The notes under the pieces were generated by a model that worked only from the letters and a program-made list of their open reading frames with translations, had not been told where the DNA came from and ran no database searches. This document shows positions 57,166-64,000 of a stretch of 64,000 nt of DNA, piece after piece. How positions within the stretch are numbered: the stretch's first letter is position 1; every line of letters begins with the position of its first letter. Location of the stretch: contig NZ_BDCC01000017.1 of assembly GCF_001613305.1 (NCBI RefSeq), positions 186,001 to 250,000 on the forward strand, given 5' to 3'. This DNA comes from Nocardia vaccinii NBRC 15922 (GTDB lineage Bacteria > Actinomycetota > Actinomycetes > Mycobacteriales > Mycobacteriaceae). The position numbers were made by a program, and so were the translations under genes.

Positions 57166-57674
57166 GGCATCTCCTCGGTGCGCGGCGGTGCCGGTTCGTC
57201 CGCCGGTCCGCTCGGGCGATATCGGCGAACCGCAGCGGGCCGGGGGACTCACCGCTGTGTGCGATGCATCGACCGCGCGGAAGGTCGCGAACGGTCGTAA
57301 CGCTCGGCCGTGCCCACCGGACGGAGTTGGTCCGTCCGGTGGGCCGGGCGCCACCTATCAGCGCGCGCCCATCGCCGACCCGACATCGGTGAGCGCCGCT
57401 AACGCCGGATAGGTGGCATTGCGCGACGCCGTTCGAGTTTCGGGAATGGTGGGCAACTCGCCGGTGTCGCGTATCCGGGTGGTCGAGCACATTCCCGACG
57501 ATAACGGCCGGAGATCGAAATGACGTCACCATTGTGGAAATGTCCATGCAAATCCGGCGATCACCTCGGCATCGGCACGAATGTCATCGAATCGGATAAC
57601 GACGGGAAATGTCGTCCGATGGAGTTCATGCCGGAGATTCCGGCATTCGAAGTGGATTCGGAAAGGATATCCAG
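57166..57674. other. Spacer holding a strong isolated hairpin
   Basis: No gene is evident in these 509 bases. At 57312-57344 a perfect 14-bp stem (GCCCACCGGACGGA arm, 5-nt loop) stands about 150 bp upstream of the MaoC-like start and away from any gene end. It could be an attenuator of the minus-strand transcript or a terminator of an unseen transcript. Confidence 0.5.
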
Positions 57675-57776
57675 ATGATCAGTGTGCTCCTGGACATCGT
57701 GCACGTGATATTGGGGACCGGCAGCGCGGCTGTCACCGGCAGCGCGAATACCGGCAGCGCTTTCCTGTTCGGCTGA
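57675..57776 (+). CDS. Hypothetical 33-residue hydrophobic peptide
   Basis: An ATG at 57675 preceded by GGAAAGGATAT opens 33 codons: MISVLLDIVHVILGTGSAAV then TGSANTGSAFLFG. It has a hydrophobic N-terminal helix and three TGSA/GSA repeats. A perfect hairpin begins 23 bp after its stop, so a complete small transcription unit is visible. It may be a membrane or secreted peptide of the export locus that follows. I do not recognise a family. Confidence 0.5.
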   Translation: MISVLLDIVHVILGTGSAAVTGSANTGSAFLFG

Positions 57777-57798
57777 CCGGTCGTTCGGCGATATCGCG

Positions 57799-57876
57799 CC
57801 TGCCGGGTCGTCCCTGGGACGACCCGGCAGGGTCCGGACATCGCGAACCGCCCGCATCGGTAACCGATGCGGGCGG
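57799..57876. terminator. Two perfect hairpins after the 33-codon gene
   Basis: The first has a 15-bp perfect stem with a 3-nt loop (arm CCTGCCGGGTCGTCC, 57799-57831). The second is a 14-bp perfect inverted repeat with a single central base (arm CCGCCCGCATCGGT, 57848-57876). No T tract follows. The layout repeats that at 44393-44455. Confidence 0.65.
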
Positions 57877-58384
57877 GACAATCGACGTAACAGCCGCTTT
57901 CCGATGATCCGCCGTTCGCGGTGGGCAGTGCGCGAGCCGGTCTCCCGTGGGGTGCCAACGTCCGCGGTCGGCGCACCCCCGGTCGAACTCGCCCGGCGGC
58001 CCCGACCGTGGGCCTGCTGCTGAATTGGTGGGGTACCGCCGGGCGAGGGTGTGGCACCGGCCGCGCAGTGCGGTGCCACACCCATAAGCTACGTCGGGCG
58101 AGTCCTGCGGCCCAACACCGTCGCCGGAACACTGGACTTGTTACGACAATTTCCGGGATCGTCTCGGCATAATCGATATTCCCACGTGCACAACGACATT
58201 CGAACCGGCTCGGCGACGCCGGACCGCCGGCGAAATGCGCCGCATGGTACACACAGCCGATATCACAGGTCAACGAAACGGCCGCGATTGGTTCATCGTG
58301 ACAACGGGAACTGTGACCGCATCCAACTGTTCGGCGCCGCACTCGAGGCGAATCATTCGAATCTCTCGTCATTCGAAGATCGAT
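57877..58384. other. Spacer before the second PucR gene
   Basis: I see no gene with recognisable motifs. The DNA becomes AT-rich towards 58300-58430, where the promoter of the PucR gene must lie. Confidence 0.4.
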
Positions 58385-58401
58385 GCATCAGGTATTGATG
58401 C
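58385..58401. promoter_or_regulatory. Proposed PucR operator B
   Basis: GCATCA-GGTAT-TGATGC is a perfect 6-bp inverted repeat with a 5-bp centre. A TTGATG/TATTCT promoter-like pair (58395-58400 and 58419-58424, 18-bp spacer) overlaps its right arm. It lies about 105 bp before the PucR start and matches operator A on the opposite strand. Confidence 0.6.
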
Positions 58402-58505
58402 ATTGTTTCATTCGGGGCTATTCTGTCCTTCACTCCGAGAAAGCAACCGGGACTACCGACCGGCCCCGGCCCTCGCGGCCGAACCGAGCATCGAATGGAG
58501 TACAC

Positions 58506-59714
58506 ATGTTCGTCACAGCTGACGTCCGCTATCCGCTCCCATCCATCGGTGATCAGCGCCAGCCGCGCCGTGATCACCTCGTTCCCGCCGAACAGGCGGA
58601 GATCCTCCGGATCTGCCGGACGGCGCTGACCGATCTGCTCCGTGCGCCGGACGAGCCCGAGCGGGTCGCGGACATTCTCGATCGGCTGCGTGATGCAGTC
58701 GAAGCGGCTGCGTCACAAGGGCTTTCCACCGAGCACTGTACGGCGGCCATGCAACGGGCGGCTCGCGAGAGCTTCGAGCAGATCTCCCGGACCACCGCGG
58801 CAGACGACGACCAGCTCGTCGCGACGACCAAGCGGTTCATCGAGATTCGCGAAATGGTCACCGCGACGATCGCCGAGACCAGTGTCACCGAGCTGCGCCC
58901 GGCCGCGCTGACACCGGCCGTCCCTTTCCAAGTCATCGCGGCCACCCTGGGGGATCTGCCGGCCGAATCGGTGCAGCATGCCGAGGAGATCTACGCGGTC
59001 CTCGCGATAACCATTGTCTCCCAGTACAATTCCGAACTCCCCGGCAATCGGTCGCACATGCGTCAGCGCGCCATGTGGGGCATCCGAACGGCCCTGGCCA
59101 ACCGGTGCGAACTGCCGGTGCTCTCGACTCTCGGGGATTGCGGCGGGACCATCCTCGTACCGTCCCGCGAGGCGGACGACGCCGCCCTGGAGGAGCTGAT
59201 CGCGCAACTGTCGGTCGCGGCACGCACGCCGGTGACCGCGACGGTGTCCTTCGCGCCGCGCACCGCCCTGGCAGACTTCGCCGACCACTCACACGATCTG
59301 CTGGATCTCGTTGAACGCCTCGGCTATCCGGCCGGCCTCTACCGCTTCGCCGATGTGGCGCTGGAGTACCAGATCACCCGGCCCGGCCCGGCACGCGACC
59401 GGCTCGCCACCATCCTGGACCCGCTGGACGACCACCCGCAGCTGTTGCAGACTCTGCTCACCCATCTGCAGACCAATCTCAACCGGCGCGATACCGCCCG
59501 ATTGATGAATCTGCACCGCAATACGATCGATTACCGGCTGCGCCGCATCGAGGAATTCACCGGATACGATCCGCTCACCCAGCCTGGTCTGTGGAATCTA
59601 CAGGCGGCGCTGATCGTTCGCGCCTACTGCCGGGCCACGACGTCAGCGGATCCGGCGATCACAGCCTCCGCCGCCCACGGCATGACCGCGCGGGTGACGC
59701 ACGACGCTCAATAG
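58506..59714 (+). CDS. PucR-type transcriptional regulator
   Basis: The 402-residue protein is a paralogue of the regulator at 51269. The C-terminal HTH is RRDTARLMNLHRNTIDYRLR and RIEEFTGYDPLTQPGLWNLQ. An N-terminal helical domain and a central region with GDCGGTILVPSREADDA precede it. I chose the ATG at 58506, which leaves the palindrome and promoter upstream. It converges with the mycolyltransferase gene, overlapping by 7 bp. It probably autoregulates through operator B and could control the export locus. Confidence 0.9.
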   Translation: MFVTADVRYPLPSIGDQRQPRRDHLVPAEQAEILRICRTALTDLLRAPDEPERVADILDRLRDAVEAAASQGLSTEHCTAAMQRAARESFEQISRTTAADDDQLVATTKRFIEIREMVTATIAETSVTELRPAALTPAVPFQVIAATLGDLPAESVQHAEEIYAVLAITIVSQYNSELPGNRSHMRQRAMWGIRTALANRCELPVLSTLGDCGGTILVPSREADDAALEELIAQLSVAARTPVTATVSFAPRTALADFADHSHDLLDLVERLGYPAGLYRFADVALEYQITRPGPARDRLATILDPLDDHPQLLQTLLTHLQTNLNRRDTARLMNLHRNTIDYRLRRIEEFTGYDPLTQPGLWNLQAALIVRAYCRATTSADPAITASAAHGMTARVTHDAQ

Positions 59715-60724
59715 CCTTTCAGCCCCATCCCCCGGGCGAGCAGCGGCCATGAATTGTGCAGGGCCTCTTCCCAATACGGCCAGTAGTGGGTGCCGGTCGG
59801 GGTGAATTGGAAGGTTGCCGGGATATGCAGCGCGTCGAGCCGGGTCTGCAGATTGTGTGTGCACTGATCGGCCGCTGCCTCGATGAGCATACCGAGACCG
59901 AGGTTGACGTCGCCGGCAGGTCCGCCACGAGCCTGGTTCTGATAGTTCTGAACGTCGCGGGGCGTGGGAAGCCCGTTCCCGCTGGAGATGTAGAGCAGAG
60001 TGCCGCGCAGCTTCTCCGCGTTGATGAGCGGGTCGTTCTGCGCCCACAGCGGACTGTCGGCTGGGCCGTACATGTTCAGCGTGTTGCCGCCCGCCCACAG
60101 GCCGATGACCAGGTTGACGAACAACCGCCCCATCGGATCGGAGATCTGCGCGCATCCGCTATAGGCGGCAACGGATTTCCACAAACCGGGCTCGGCCTCG
60201 GCCAGCTGCAGTACCGACGTCCCTGACATCGACAGGCCGGTCAGGGCGTTCAACCCCGTGGAATGCAGTGTCCCGTCCAGGAGCGGCGGCAGTTCCTCGG
60301 TGAGGAATGTCTTCCATTTGTTCACTCCCAGACGGGGATCCGGCTTCTCCCAGTCGGTGTAGTAACTGCCGCGGCCACCGATCGGCTGGATGACGTTGAC
60401 CGGCTTGTCGCCGAGCCACTGTATTGCCGCGGTCTGCTTCTGCCAATTCATCGGACCCTCACCGGCGTCCAGGCCGTTGAGCATGTAGAGATTCGGCGCG
60501 GGCCGCGAGGTGTCGGCCGGACGTAGCACGTCGACAGCGATCTGTTTGCCCATCGCCGCCGAGTACACCTTCAGATGCCAGGTACGCCCGTTCTCGGTGA
60601 TCGAGGTGACCGCCGGCGGTTTCGGCGGTGAGGCGGCGCCGGGGGTCGGCACCATGCAGAACATCACGAACAGCGCTATCGCGACGGCCCGCCGGGGGGC
60701 AGCCTTGAACAGGTCGAAAACCAT
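59708..60724 (-). CDS. Secreted antigen-85-like mycolyltransferase/esterase
   Basis: Antigen 85 enzymes transfer mycolate from trehalose monomycolate to arabinogalactan or a second trehalose monomycolate. The 338-residue protein has a signal peptide (RRAVAIALFVMFCMVPTPGA). The nucleophile elbow is LTGLSMSGTSVLQLAEAEPG and the late catalytic His is in PTGTHYWPYWEEALHNSW, matching the family GTHSWEYW. MYGPADSPLWAQNDPL corresponds to the WGPxxDPAWxRNDP stretch. Its presence shows a mycolate envelope. It lies 113 bp downstream of tatA on the same strand. Confidence 0.93.
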   Translation of the reverse strand: MVFDLFKAAPRRAVAIALFVMFCMVPTPGAASPPKPPAVTSITENGRTWHLKVYSAAMGKQIAVDVLRPADTSRPAPNLYMLNGLDAGEGPMNWQKQTAAIQWLGDKPVNVIQPIGGRGSYYTDWEKPDPRLGVNKWKTFLTEELPPLLDGTLHSTGLNALTGLSMSGTSVLQLAEAEPGLWKSVAAYSGCAQISDPMGRLFVNLVIGLWAGGNTLNMYGPADSPLWAQNDPLINAEKLRGTLLYISSGNGLPTPRDVQNYQNQARGGPAGDVNLGLGMLIEAAADQCTHNLQTRLDALHIPATFQFTPTGTHYWPYWEEALHNSWPLLARGMGLKGY

Positions 60725-60837
60725 TGCATCCCTTGAAATTCGAATAGCCGGGGCGTTGGCGTCGGCCGCGCGGTGCCGCGACGGCGGGCACGAACGCCCC
60801 GGCCGGAAGTCGTTCTCTCGGCCGACGGATCGAGAGA

Positions 60838-61056
60838 TCACTTCTCGGACAGAATTTTTCCTGACTCCTGCGCCACCGGATGCGGTACCGGTTGCGCCGA
60901 TTCGCCGCTGTCCGACTGCATCTCGCGCACCTCGCTTTTGAAGATGCGCAGCGAACGTCCCGCACCGCGGGCCGCCTCGGGCAACCGCTTCGCCCCGAAC
61001 AGAACGACGAGTGCGCCCACGATGATCAATAAATGTGTGGGACTCAGTGCACCCAT
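60838..61056 (-). CDS. tatA: Sec-independent translocase protein TatA (paralogue)
   Basis: TatA oligomers form the pore of the twin-arginine pathway. The 72-residue protein starts at an ATG behind GGAGGAGG and has the short membrane helix [20 protein letters not shown], the conserved FG hinge, and the amphipathic helix [20 protein letters not shown], then a charged tail. No tatC lies in the window; the main tatA-tatC pair of actinobacteria is usually elsewhere. This copy is probably dedicated to the local Tat substrate. Confidence 0.93.
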   Translation of the reverse strand: MGALSPTHLLIIVGALVVLFGAKRLPEAARGAGRSLRIFKSEVREMQSDSGESAQPVPHPVAQESGKILSEK

Positions 61057-61147
61057 GATCAACCTCCTCCACCGAAGTTCGAGCGGCCCGGTGCACCACA
61101 CCGGGCCGCTCGGTTCCTCAGTTGTCGAAATTGTTGGAACGAGGCTG

Positions 61148-61522
61148 CTAGCAGCCCGGAAGGGTGGTACCCGAGGAACCGGCGGAACCGGCCGCGGAGC
61201 CGGTGAGGGAGCACAACATACCGATTCCGGAGTCGATCAACGCCGAGCCGGTGCTGAAAGCTACGGGATTCGCCGACGTTGCGGGAGTCGCGGGCGCAGT
61301 CGTGGACGGCGACGGGGTCGTCGTGGACGGCGAAGGGGTCGTCGTCCCGCCCAGCCCCGGAAGCATGGACGAGGATCCACCGCCGAGTCCGGGAATCATG
61401 GACGACGATCCGGAGCTGTCGTCCACGGGGGTCACGGTCAGCGCGGCGGCGGCGGGCCCGGCCGACAGCGCCACCCCGCCGGCGAACGCTGCCGCAGCCA
61501 TCAACTTTCCGAATTTATTCAT
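61148..61522 (-). CDS. Small secreted protein with C-terminal Cys motif (SSP-1)
   Basis: The 124-residue protein has a Sec-type signal peptide ([20 protein letters not shown]), a Ser/Gly segment with two copies of a SSSM(I/L)PGLGG motif, a Pro/Thr/Ser linker and a C-terminal domain with [17 protein letters not shown] and an end of LPGC. The last part matches the neighbouring protein at 62663 (STGSAVVDNGVQLVCAL ... PGC). The two Cys could form a disulfide. The upstream leader CAGCCGCGCAGAGGGTTGA is shared with the other small secreted genes. Function is unknown. Confidence 0.75.
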   Translation of the reverse strand: MNKFGKLMAAAAFAGGVALSAGPAAAALTVTPVDDSSGSSSMIPGLGGGSSSMLPGLGGTTTPSPSTTTPSPSTTAPATPATSANPVAFSTGSALIDSGIGMLCSLTGSAAGSAGSSGTTLPGC

Positions 61523-61936
61523 AGCTCATTCAACCCTCTGCGCGGCTGATTTACATTGCACCGAACACATTATCCGGGATTTCGTCCGGGGCAATACCGC
61601 TCGTGACAATGCACAAGAATATCGGTTATCCGATACATTTCCGAGCCGGGCAATTCCGAAGAATCTCGAATATTCACAGTGCATGGTCACAACATCTACC
61701 GCATGTCCTGAATTCATCATTACAGTCGTCGGCGCCGGTGATTCTCGCCCCGCTACGGCGTCATCCCGATCCGCGAAAAAGTGGACTCCGCCGACTGCGG
61801 CCTGGTAAAGCCGAGTGAAGCGGCGGGTTCGGCGGTGGTACAGGGTGCGCATCTACAGCCAGGCGACCAGGCCGGGCGCGAGAAGCGACGAAATGATGCG
61901 GATTCGCACAGGATAGATGACAACGGGACGCGGCGG
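61523..61936. other. Spacer between SSP-1 and tatB
   Basis: No gene is convincing here. The sequence is relatively AT-rich, and the last 30 bp before SSP-1 hold the leader motif described for the small secreted genes. Confidence 0.45.
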
Positions 61937-62410
61937 TTATGTGGCTTCCACGTCGAATCGGGGTTGCTCGTCCGCGCCGGGGGCGGGCGCGACCGGATAG
62001 GCCCAGTCGGCGGCGTCGACGACACCGCCGTTGGCGGGATCGATCCGCTCCTTGAACTCGATGGTCTCACCCGGCGGTTCGGCAGCGATCTGTCCGGCCT
62101 GCTCTTCGGTTGCCTGCTCGAATTCGCCGGTCAGAATCGAATCATCGCCGTCCAACAGGTATTTGACGGCGATATCGCGCGGGGACATTCCGCGTAGTTC
62201 CCGCAGCTGCGCCAGGGGGTCGCGATACTGATCCACCTCGGAACCGATTTCCGAGCGCAGCTGTTCCGCGGTGTCCCCCACGTAATCGCGAGCCTGCCGG
62301 AAGGCGTTCATGGTCCACTGGATGGCGCCCGGAAGCCGCTCCGGACCAAGAATAACCAGCGCCGCGACGAGTAGAATCATGAATTCAGGCCAGCCGATGC
62401 CACCGAACAT
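61937..62410 (-). CDS. tatB: Sec-independent translocase protein TatB (paralogue)
   Basis: TatB joins TatC in the receptor for twin-arginine signal peptides. The 157-residue protein begins [20 protein letters not shown] and [10 protein letters not shown], the actinobacterial TatB signature. An amphipathic helix ([20 protein letters not shown]) and an acidic tail with the conserved [11 protein letters not shown] and [13 protein letters not shown] follow. The normal tatB usually lies elsewhere in such genomes, so this is likely an accessory copy. It is divergent from the small secreted genes and the Tat-dependent oxidoreductase. Confidence 0.93.
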   Translation of the reverse strand: MFGGIGWPEFMILLVAALVILGPERLPGAIQWTMNAFRQARDYVGDTAEQLRSEIGSEVDQYRDPLAQLRELRGMSPRDIAVKYLLDGDDSILTGEFEQATEEQAGQIAAEPPGETIEFKERIDPANGGVVDAADWAYPVAPAPGADEQPRFDVEAT

Positions 62411-62662
62411 GACTCGAGGATAACGGTCCACCGCAGAATCCTGAGTCGCGGTCGGGGAGACTGTGCGGATGCACAGGGTTTTTCTCGAATCTGTTGTATA
62501 CGTGGTCAACCGTATTTTTCTATTGGTAACCGGTCAGCTGGAACGATGCGGGTGCGAGCGCGTCGGCTTTTGTGCATCGTCACGATAATATTGCGATGCA
62601 GCGGAACTTGGATAGTCTTTCTCTCGACCATTCAAGTCCGCCGCGCAGAGAGATGTCAGGTT

Positions 62663-62890
62663 ATGAGTGCAATGAAGAAGACATGTGCCGTGGTCGCCAT
62701 CGCCGGCGGGTTGGTACTGGCCGCCGGACCCGCGAGCGCCGCCCCTCTCGGCGGTTCGTCGTTGCCGTCCACCGGCTCGGCCGTGGTCGACAATGGGGTG
62801 CAGTTGGTTTGCGCCCTCGTAACCGGTATCACCGGGTCGGGGGCCTCGGTGATCGGGTCCTCGGTTCCGGCCATCCCCGGCTGCAGCTAG
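62663..62890 (+). CDS. Small secreted protein with C-terminal Cys motif (SSP-2)
   Basis: The 75-residue protein is almost only a signal peptide (MKKTCAVVAIAGGLVLAAGP then ASA) plus a mature part of about 45 residues with STGSAVVDNGVQLVCALVTG and the end IPGCS. The pattern matches the C-terminus of SSP-1, including two Cys. The ATG at 62663 or the one at 62672 may start translation. The leader CCGCCGCGCAGAGAG upstream relates it to its neighbours. Function is unknown. Confidence 0.75.
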   Translation: MSAMKKTCAVVAIAGGLVLAAGPASAAPLGGSSLPSTGSAVVDNGVQLVCALVTGITGSGASVIGSSVPAIPGCS

Positions 62891-62983
62891 TCGGATCGAA
62901 CGCGAGCGCCGGATCACCGAGGGCCTCGAGCGGCCCGGCGTTCATTCTCATCAATTCAGCCGCGCAGAAGGTTGAAGTTCATC

Positions 62984-63280
62984 ATGCGTGTCATTGAAAA
63001 GCTTTGCGTAGCAGCGGTCGTCGCAGGCGGCCTGTCCATGGGTGCGGGCGCCGCGAGTGCCGCGGTGCCGGCCCCCTCGGGCCCGTCGTTCGTGGACGAC
63101 GGCAGCGAACTGTACAACTCCACCGCGGGCGTGCCCAATTTCCTCAGTTCCGGCCTCCCGGATCTGGGCTCGAGCGCCGGGTCGGTCGGCTCGCTCCCGG
63201 CCTTGGGCGGTTTCGCCCTCAATGCCGGATCGTGTGGTTTGACTACGCTTTCCAGCATTCCGCTCTGCGTCCCGGGATAA
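62984..63280 (+). CDS. Small secreted protein (SSP-3)
   Basis: The 98-residue protein has a signal peptide (KLCVAAVVAGGLSMGAGAAS then AA), a Ser/Gly/Leu-rich mature part and a C-terminus with AGSCGLTTLSSIPLCVPG, which again holds two Cys near the end and a terminal Pro-Gly. The ATG at 62984 follows the leader CAGCCGCGCAGAAGGTTGA shared with SSP-1. It lies 93 bp after SSP-2 and is followed by a strong hairpin. I do not recognise a family. Confidence 0.72.
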   Translation: MRVIEKLCVAAVVAGGLSMGAGAASAAVPAPSGPSFVDDGSELYNSTAGVPNFLSSGLPDLGSSAGSVGSLPALGGFALNAGSCGLTTLSSIPLCVPG

Positions 63281-63323
63281 TTCGAGCTGCCGCGGTCCGG
63301 CGGCCGCGGTTGTATGCCTGAAA

Positions 63324-63364
63324 TGTGGTGCCCATCCTCGCTCGATAAGAGGATGGGCACCACA
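63324..63364 (+). terminator. Strong hairpin after the small secreted genes
   Basis: A 16-bp perfect stem (arm TGTGGTGCCCATCCTC) with a 9-nt loop lies 44 bp after the SSP-3 stop. It separates the SSP-2/SSP-3 unit from the promoter of the next gene. Confidence 0.75.
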
Positions 63365-63438
63365 GCTGTTTCCGGGTACAAAAGGCCGAACCCGACCACC
63401 ACATCAGTTGTAACAATGAACCAAATTGAGACACATTG

Positions 63439-63468
63439 TTGACCTTCCGGATTACTCGTGCATATAGT
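63439..63468 (+). promoter_or_regulatory. Promoter of the Tat-targeted oxidoreductase
   Basis: TTGACC at 63439-63444 and TATAGT at 63463-63468 are spaced by 18 bp and lie about 47 bp before the start codon. AACAAT at 63414-63419 and ATTGTT at 63435-63440 form an inverted repeat overlapping the -35 box, a possible operator. Confidence 0.6.
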
Positions 63469-63514
63469 TGGCAGGACTCGACCGCTGGCCTGCTGTCGAT
63501 GAGGACGGAATTCA

Positions 63515-64000
63515 ATGGCCGACTCCGAAGTAAACCGCCGAAAGGTATTGAAGGGCGCAGCTGCCGGCTCGCTGGCCGTGGCTGCCGCCGCGACGGCGGG
63601 AATTGCGCAAGCGCAGCCCACGACCACGACGACCCCGTCAGGTACCCCGACGCCCACCACGACTGCGTCCGGAACCACTACGCCGTCGCGGACGCCGACC
63701 TCCGCGCCGTCAGCGGCGATGAACACCACCGCGGCAGCGCCCGGCAGCAACCGGGTCGTCGTTCTGGGCGGCGGGGTGGCCGGTATGACCGCTGCCCACG
63801 AACTGGCCGAGCGTGGATTCCACGTCACCATCTACGAGCCGCGAGCCTGGGGTGGTAAGGCACGGAGTATGGACAGTGCGATGCCGGTTTCCGGTGGCCG
63901 CAAGCCCGTGCCCGGTGAGCACGGGTACCGCTTCTTCCCCGGTTATTACCAAGTCACCTGGGACACCATGGCCCGAATTCCGTTCCCGGGCAACAAGAAC
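63515..64000 (+). CDS. Tat-targeted FAD-dependent oxidoreductase, N-terminal part
   Basis: The first 162 residues are in the window; the gene continues off the right edge. The twin-arginine signal NRRKVLKGAAAGSLAVAAAA is followed by a Pro/Thr/Ser linker of about 40 residues. The FAD dinucleotide motif is RVVVLGGGVAGMTAAHELAE, then IYEPRAWGGKARSM and GEHGYRFFPGYYQVTWDTM. These are marks of a phytoene desaturase/hydroxysqualene dehydroxylase-like branch. Tat export implies that it folds with FAD inside the cell and acts in the envelope. The TatA and TatB paralogues next to it are its likely translocase. Confidence 0.92.
   Translation, partial: MADSEVNRRKVLKGAAAGSLAVAAAATAGIAQAQPTTTTTPSGTPTPTTTASGTTTPSRTPTSAPSAAMNTTAAAPGSNRVVVLGGGVAGMTAAHELAERGFHVTIYEPRAWGGKARSMDSAMPVSGGRKPVPGEHGYRFFPGYYQVTWDTMARIPFPGNKN

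Overview
The window is high-GC actinobacterial DNA from a mycolic-acid-containing bacterium, most likely Nocardia or a close relative. The evidence is the mycobacterial-type gene order on the minus strand (thrS, HIT, pgsA, PIM acyltransferase, pimA, Nudix, then pdxS, tesB, pdxT, yebC and finally ruvC-ruvA), an MspA-type porin, an antigen-85-like mycolyltransferase, and LexA- and PucR-type regulation. The genus is an inference from gene content; no rRNA or tRNA gene was found.

Layout. 0-0.7 kb: start of ruvA and all of ruvC behind a LexA box. 1-2.7 kb: macrodomain hydrolase, Gdx/SugE-type exporter, zinc-ribbon protein. 2.8-11 kb: a polyol system with a mannitol-dehydrogenase-family enzyme divergent from a SorC regulator and a four-gene ABC importer; a tnpB-only IS605-type element sits exactly between the two permease genes. 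11-17.6 kb: membrane esterase, a frameshifted small gene, two translationally coupled MutS-like ATPases behind a perfect palindrome, a Pro-rich membrane protein and a truncated TMEM175-like channel. 17.7-33.4 kb: the conserved housekeeping block, interrupted by a luciferase-like oxidoreductase, a kinase-like protein, an MspA porin with a long Pro/Thr insertion, and a lone trpB. 34-39 kb: two tandem SulP transporter-carbonic anhydrase fusions. 39-44.3 kb: DUF3556 membrane protein, two LysR regulators, and the remnant of a flavin monooxygenase. 44.4-49.7 kb: a eukaryote-type prolyl-tRNA synthetase, a HpnE-like amine oxidoreductase and a molybdopterin oxidoreductase.

49.7-64 kb is accessory and the most interesting part. 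A PucR-type regulator is translationally coupled to a Baeyer-Villiger monooxygenase (frameshifted here) and divergent from a DUF2236 oxygenase. Next come an SRPBCC-acyl-CoA ligase fusion and a double-hotdog dehydratase split by an in-frame TGA. Then follows an envelope or export locus: a 33-codon peptide, a second PucR-type regulator, an antigen-85-like mycolyltransferase, paralogous TatA and TatB, three small secreted proteins that share an upstream leader sequence, and a Tat-targeted FAD oxidoreductase that runs off the right edge. The two PucR genes share a palindromic motif of the form GCATCA-N5-TGATGC upstream, which suggests one regulon covering a lipid or sterol-like oxidation pathway and a cell-envelope export module.

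Four genes look broken (small gene at 12.6 kb, flavin monooxygenase at 43 kb, BVMO at 50.8 kb, MaoC at 56.5 kb). Three of these differ from an intact frame by a single base or codon, so sequencing error has to be excluded before any biological reading.
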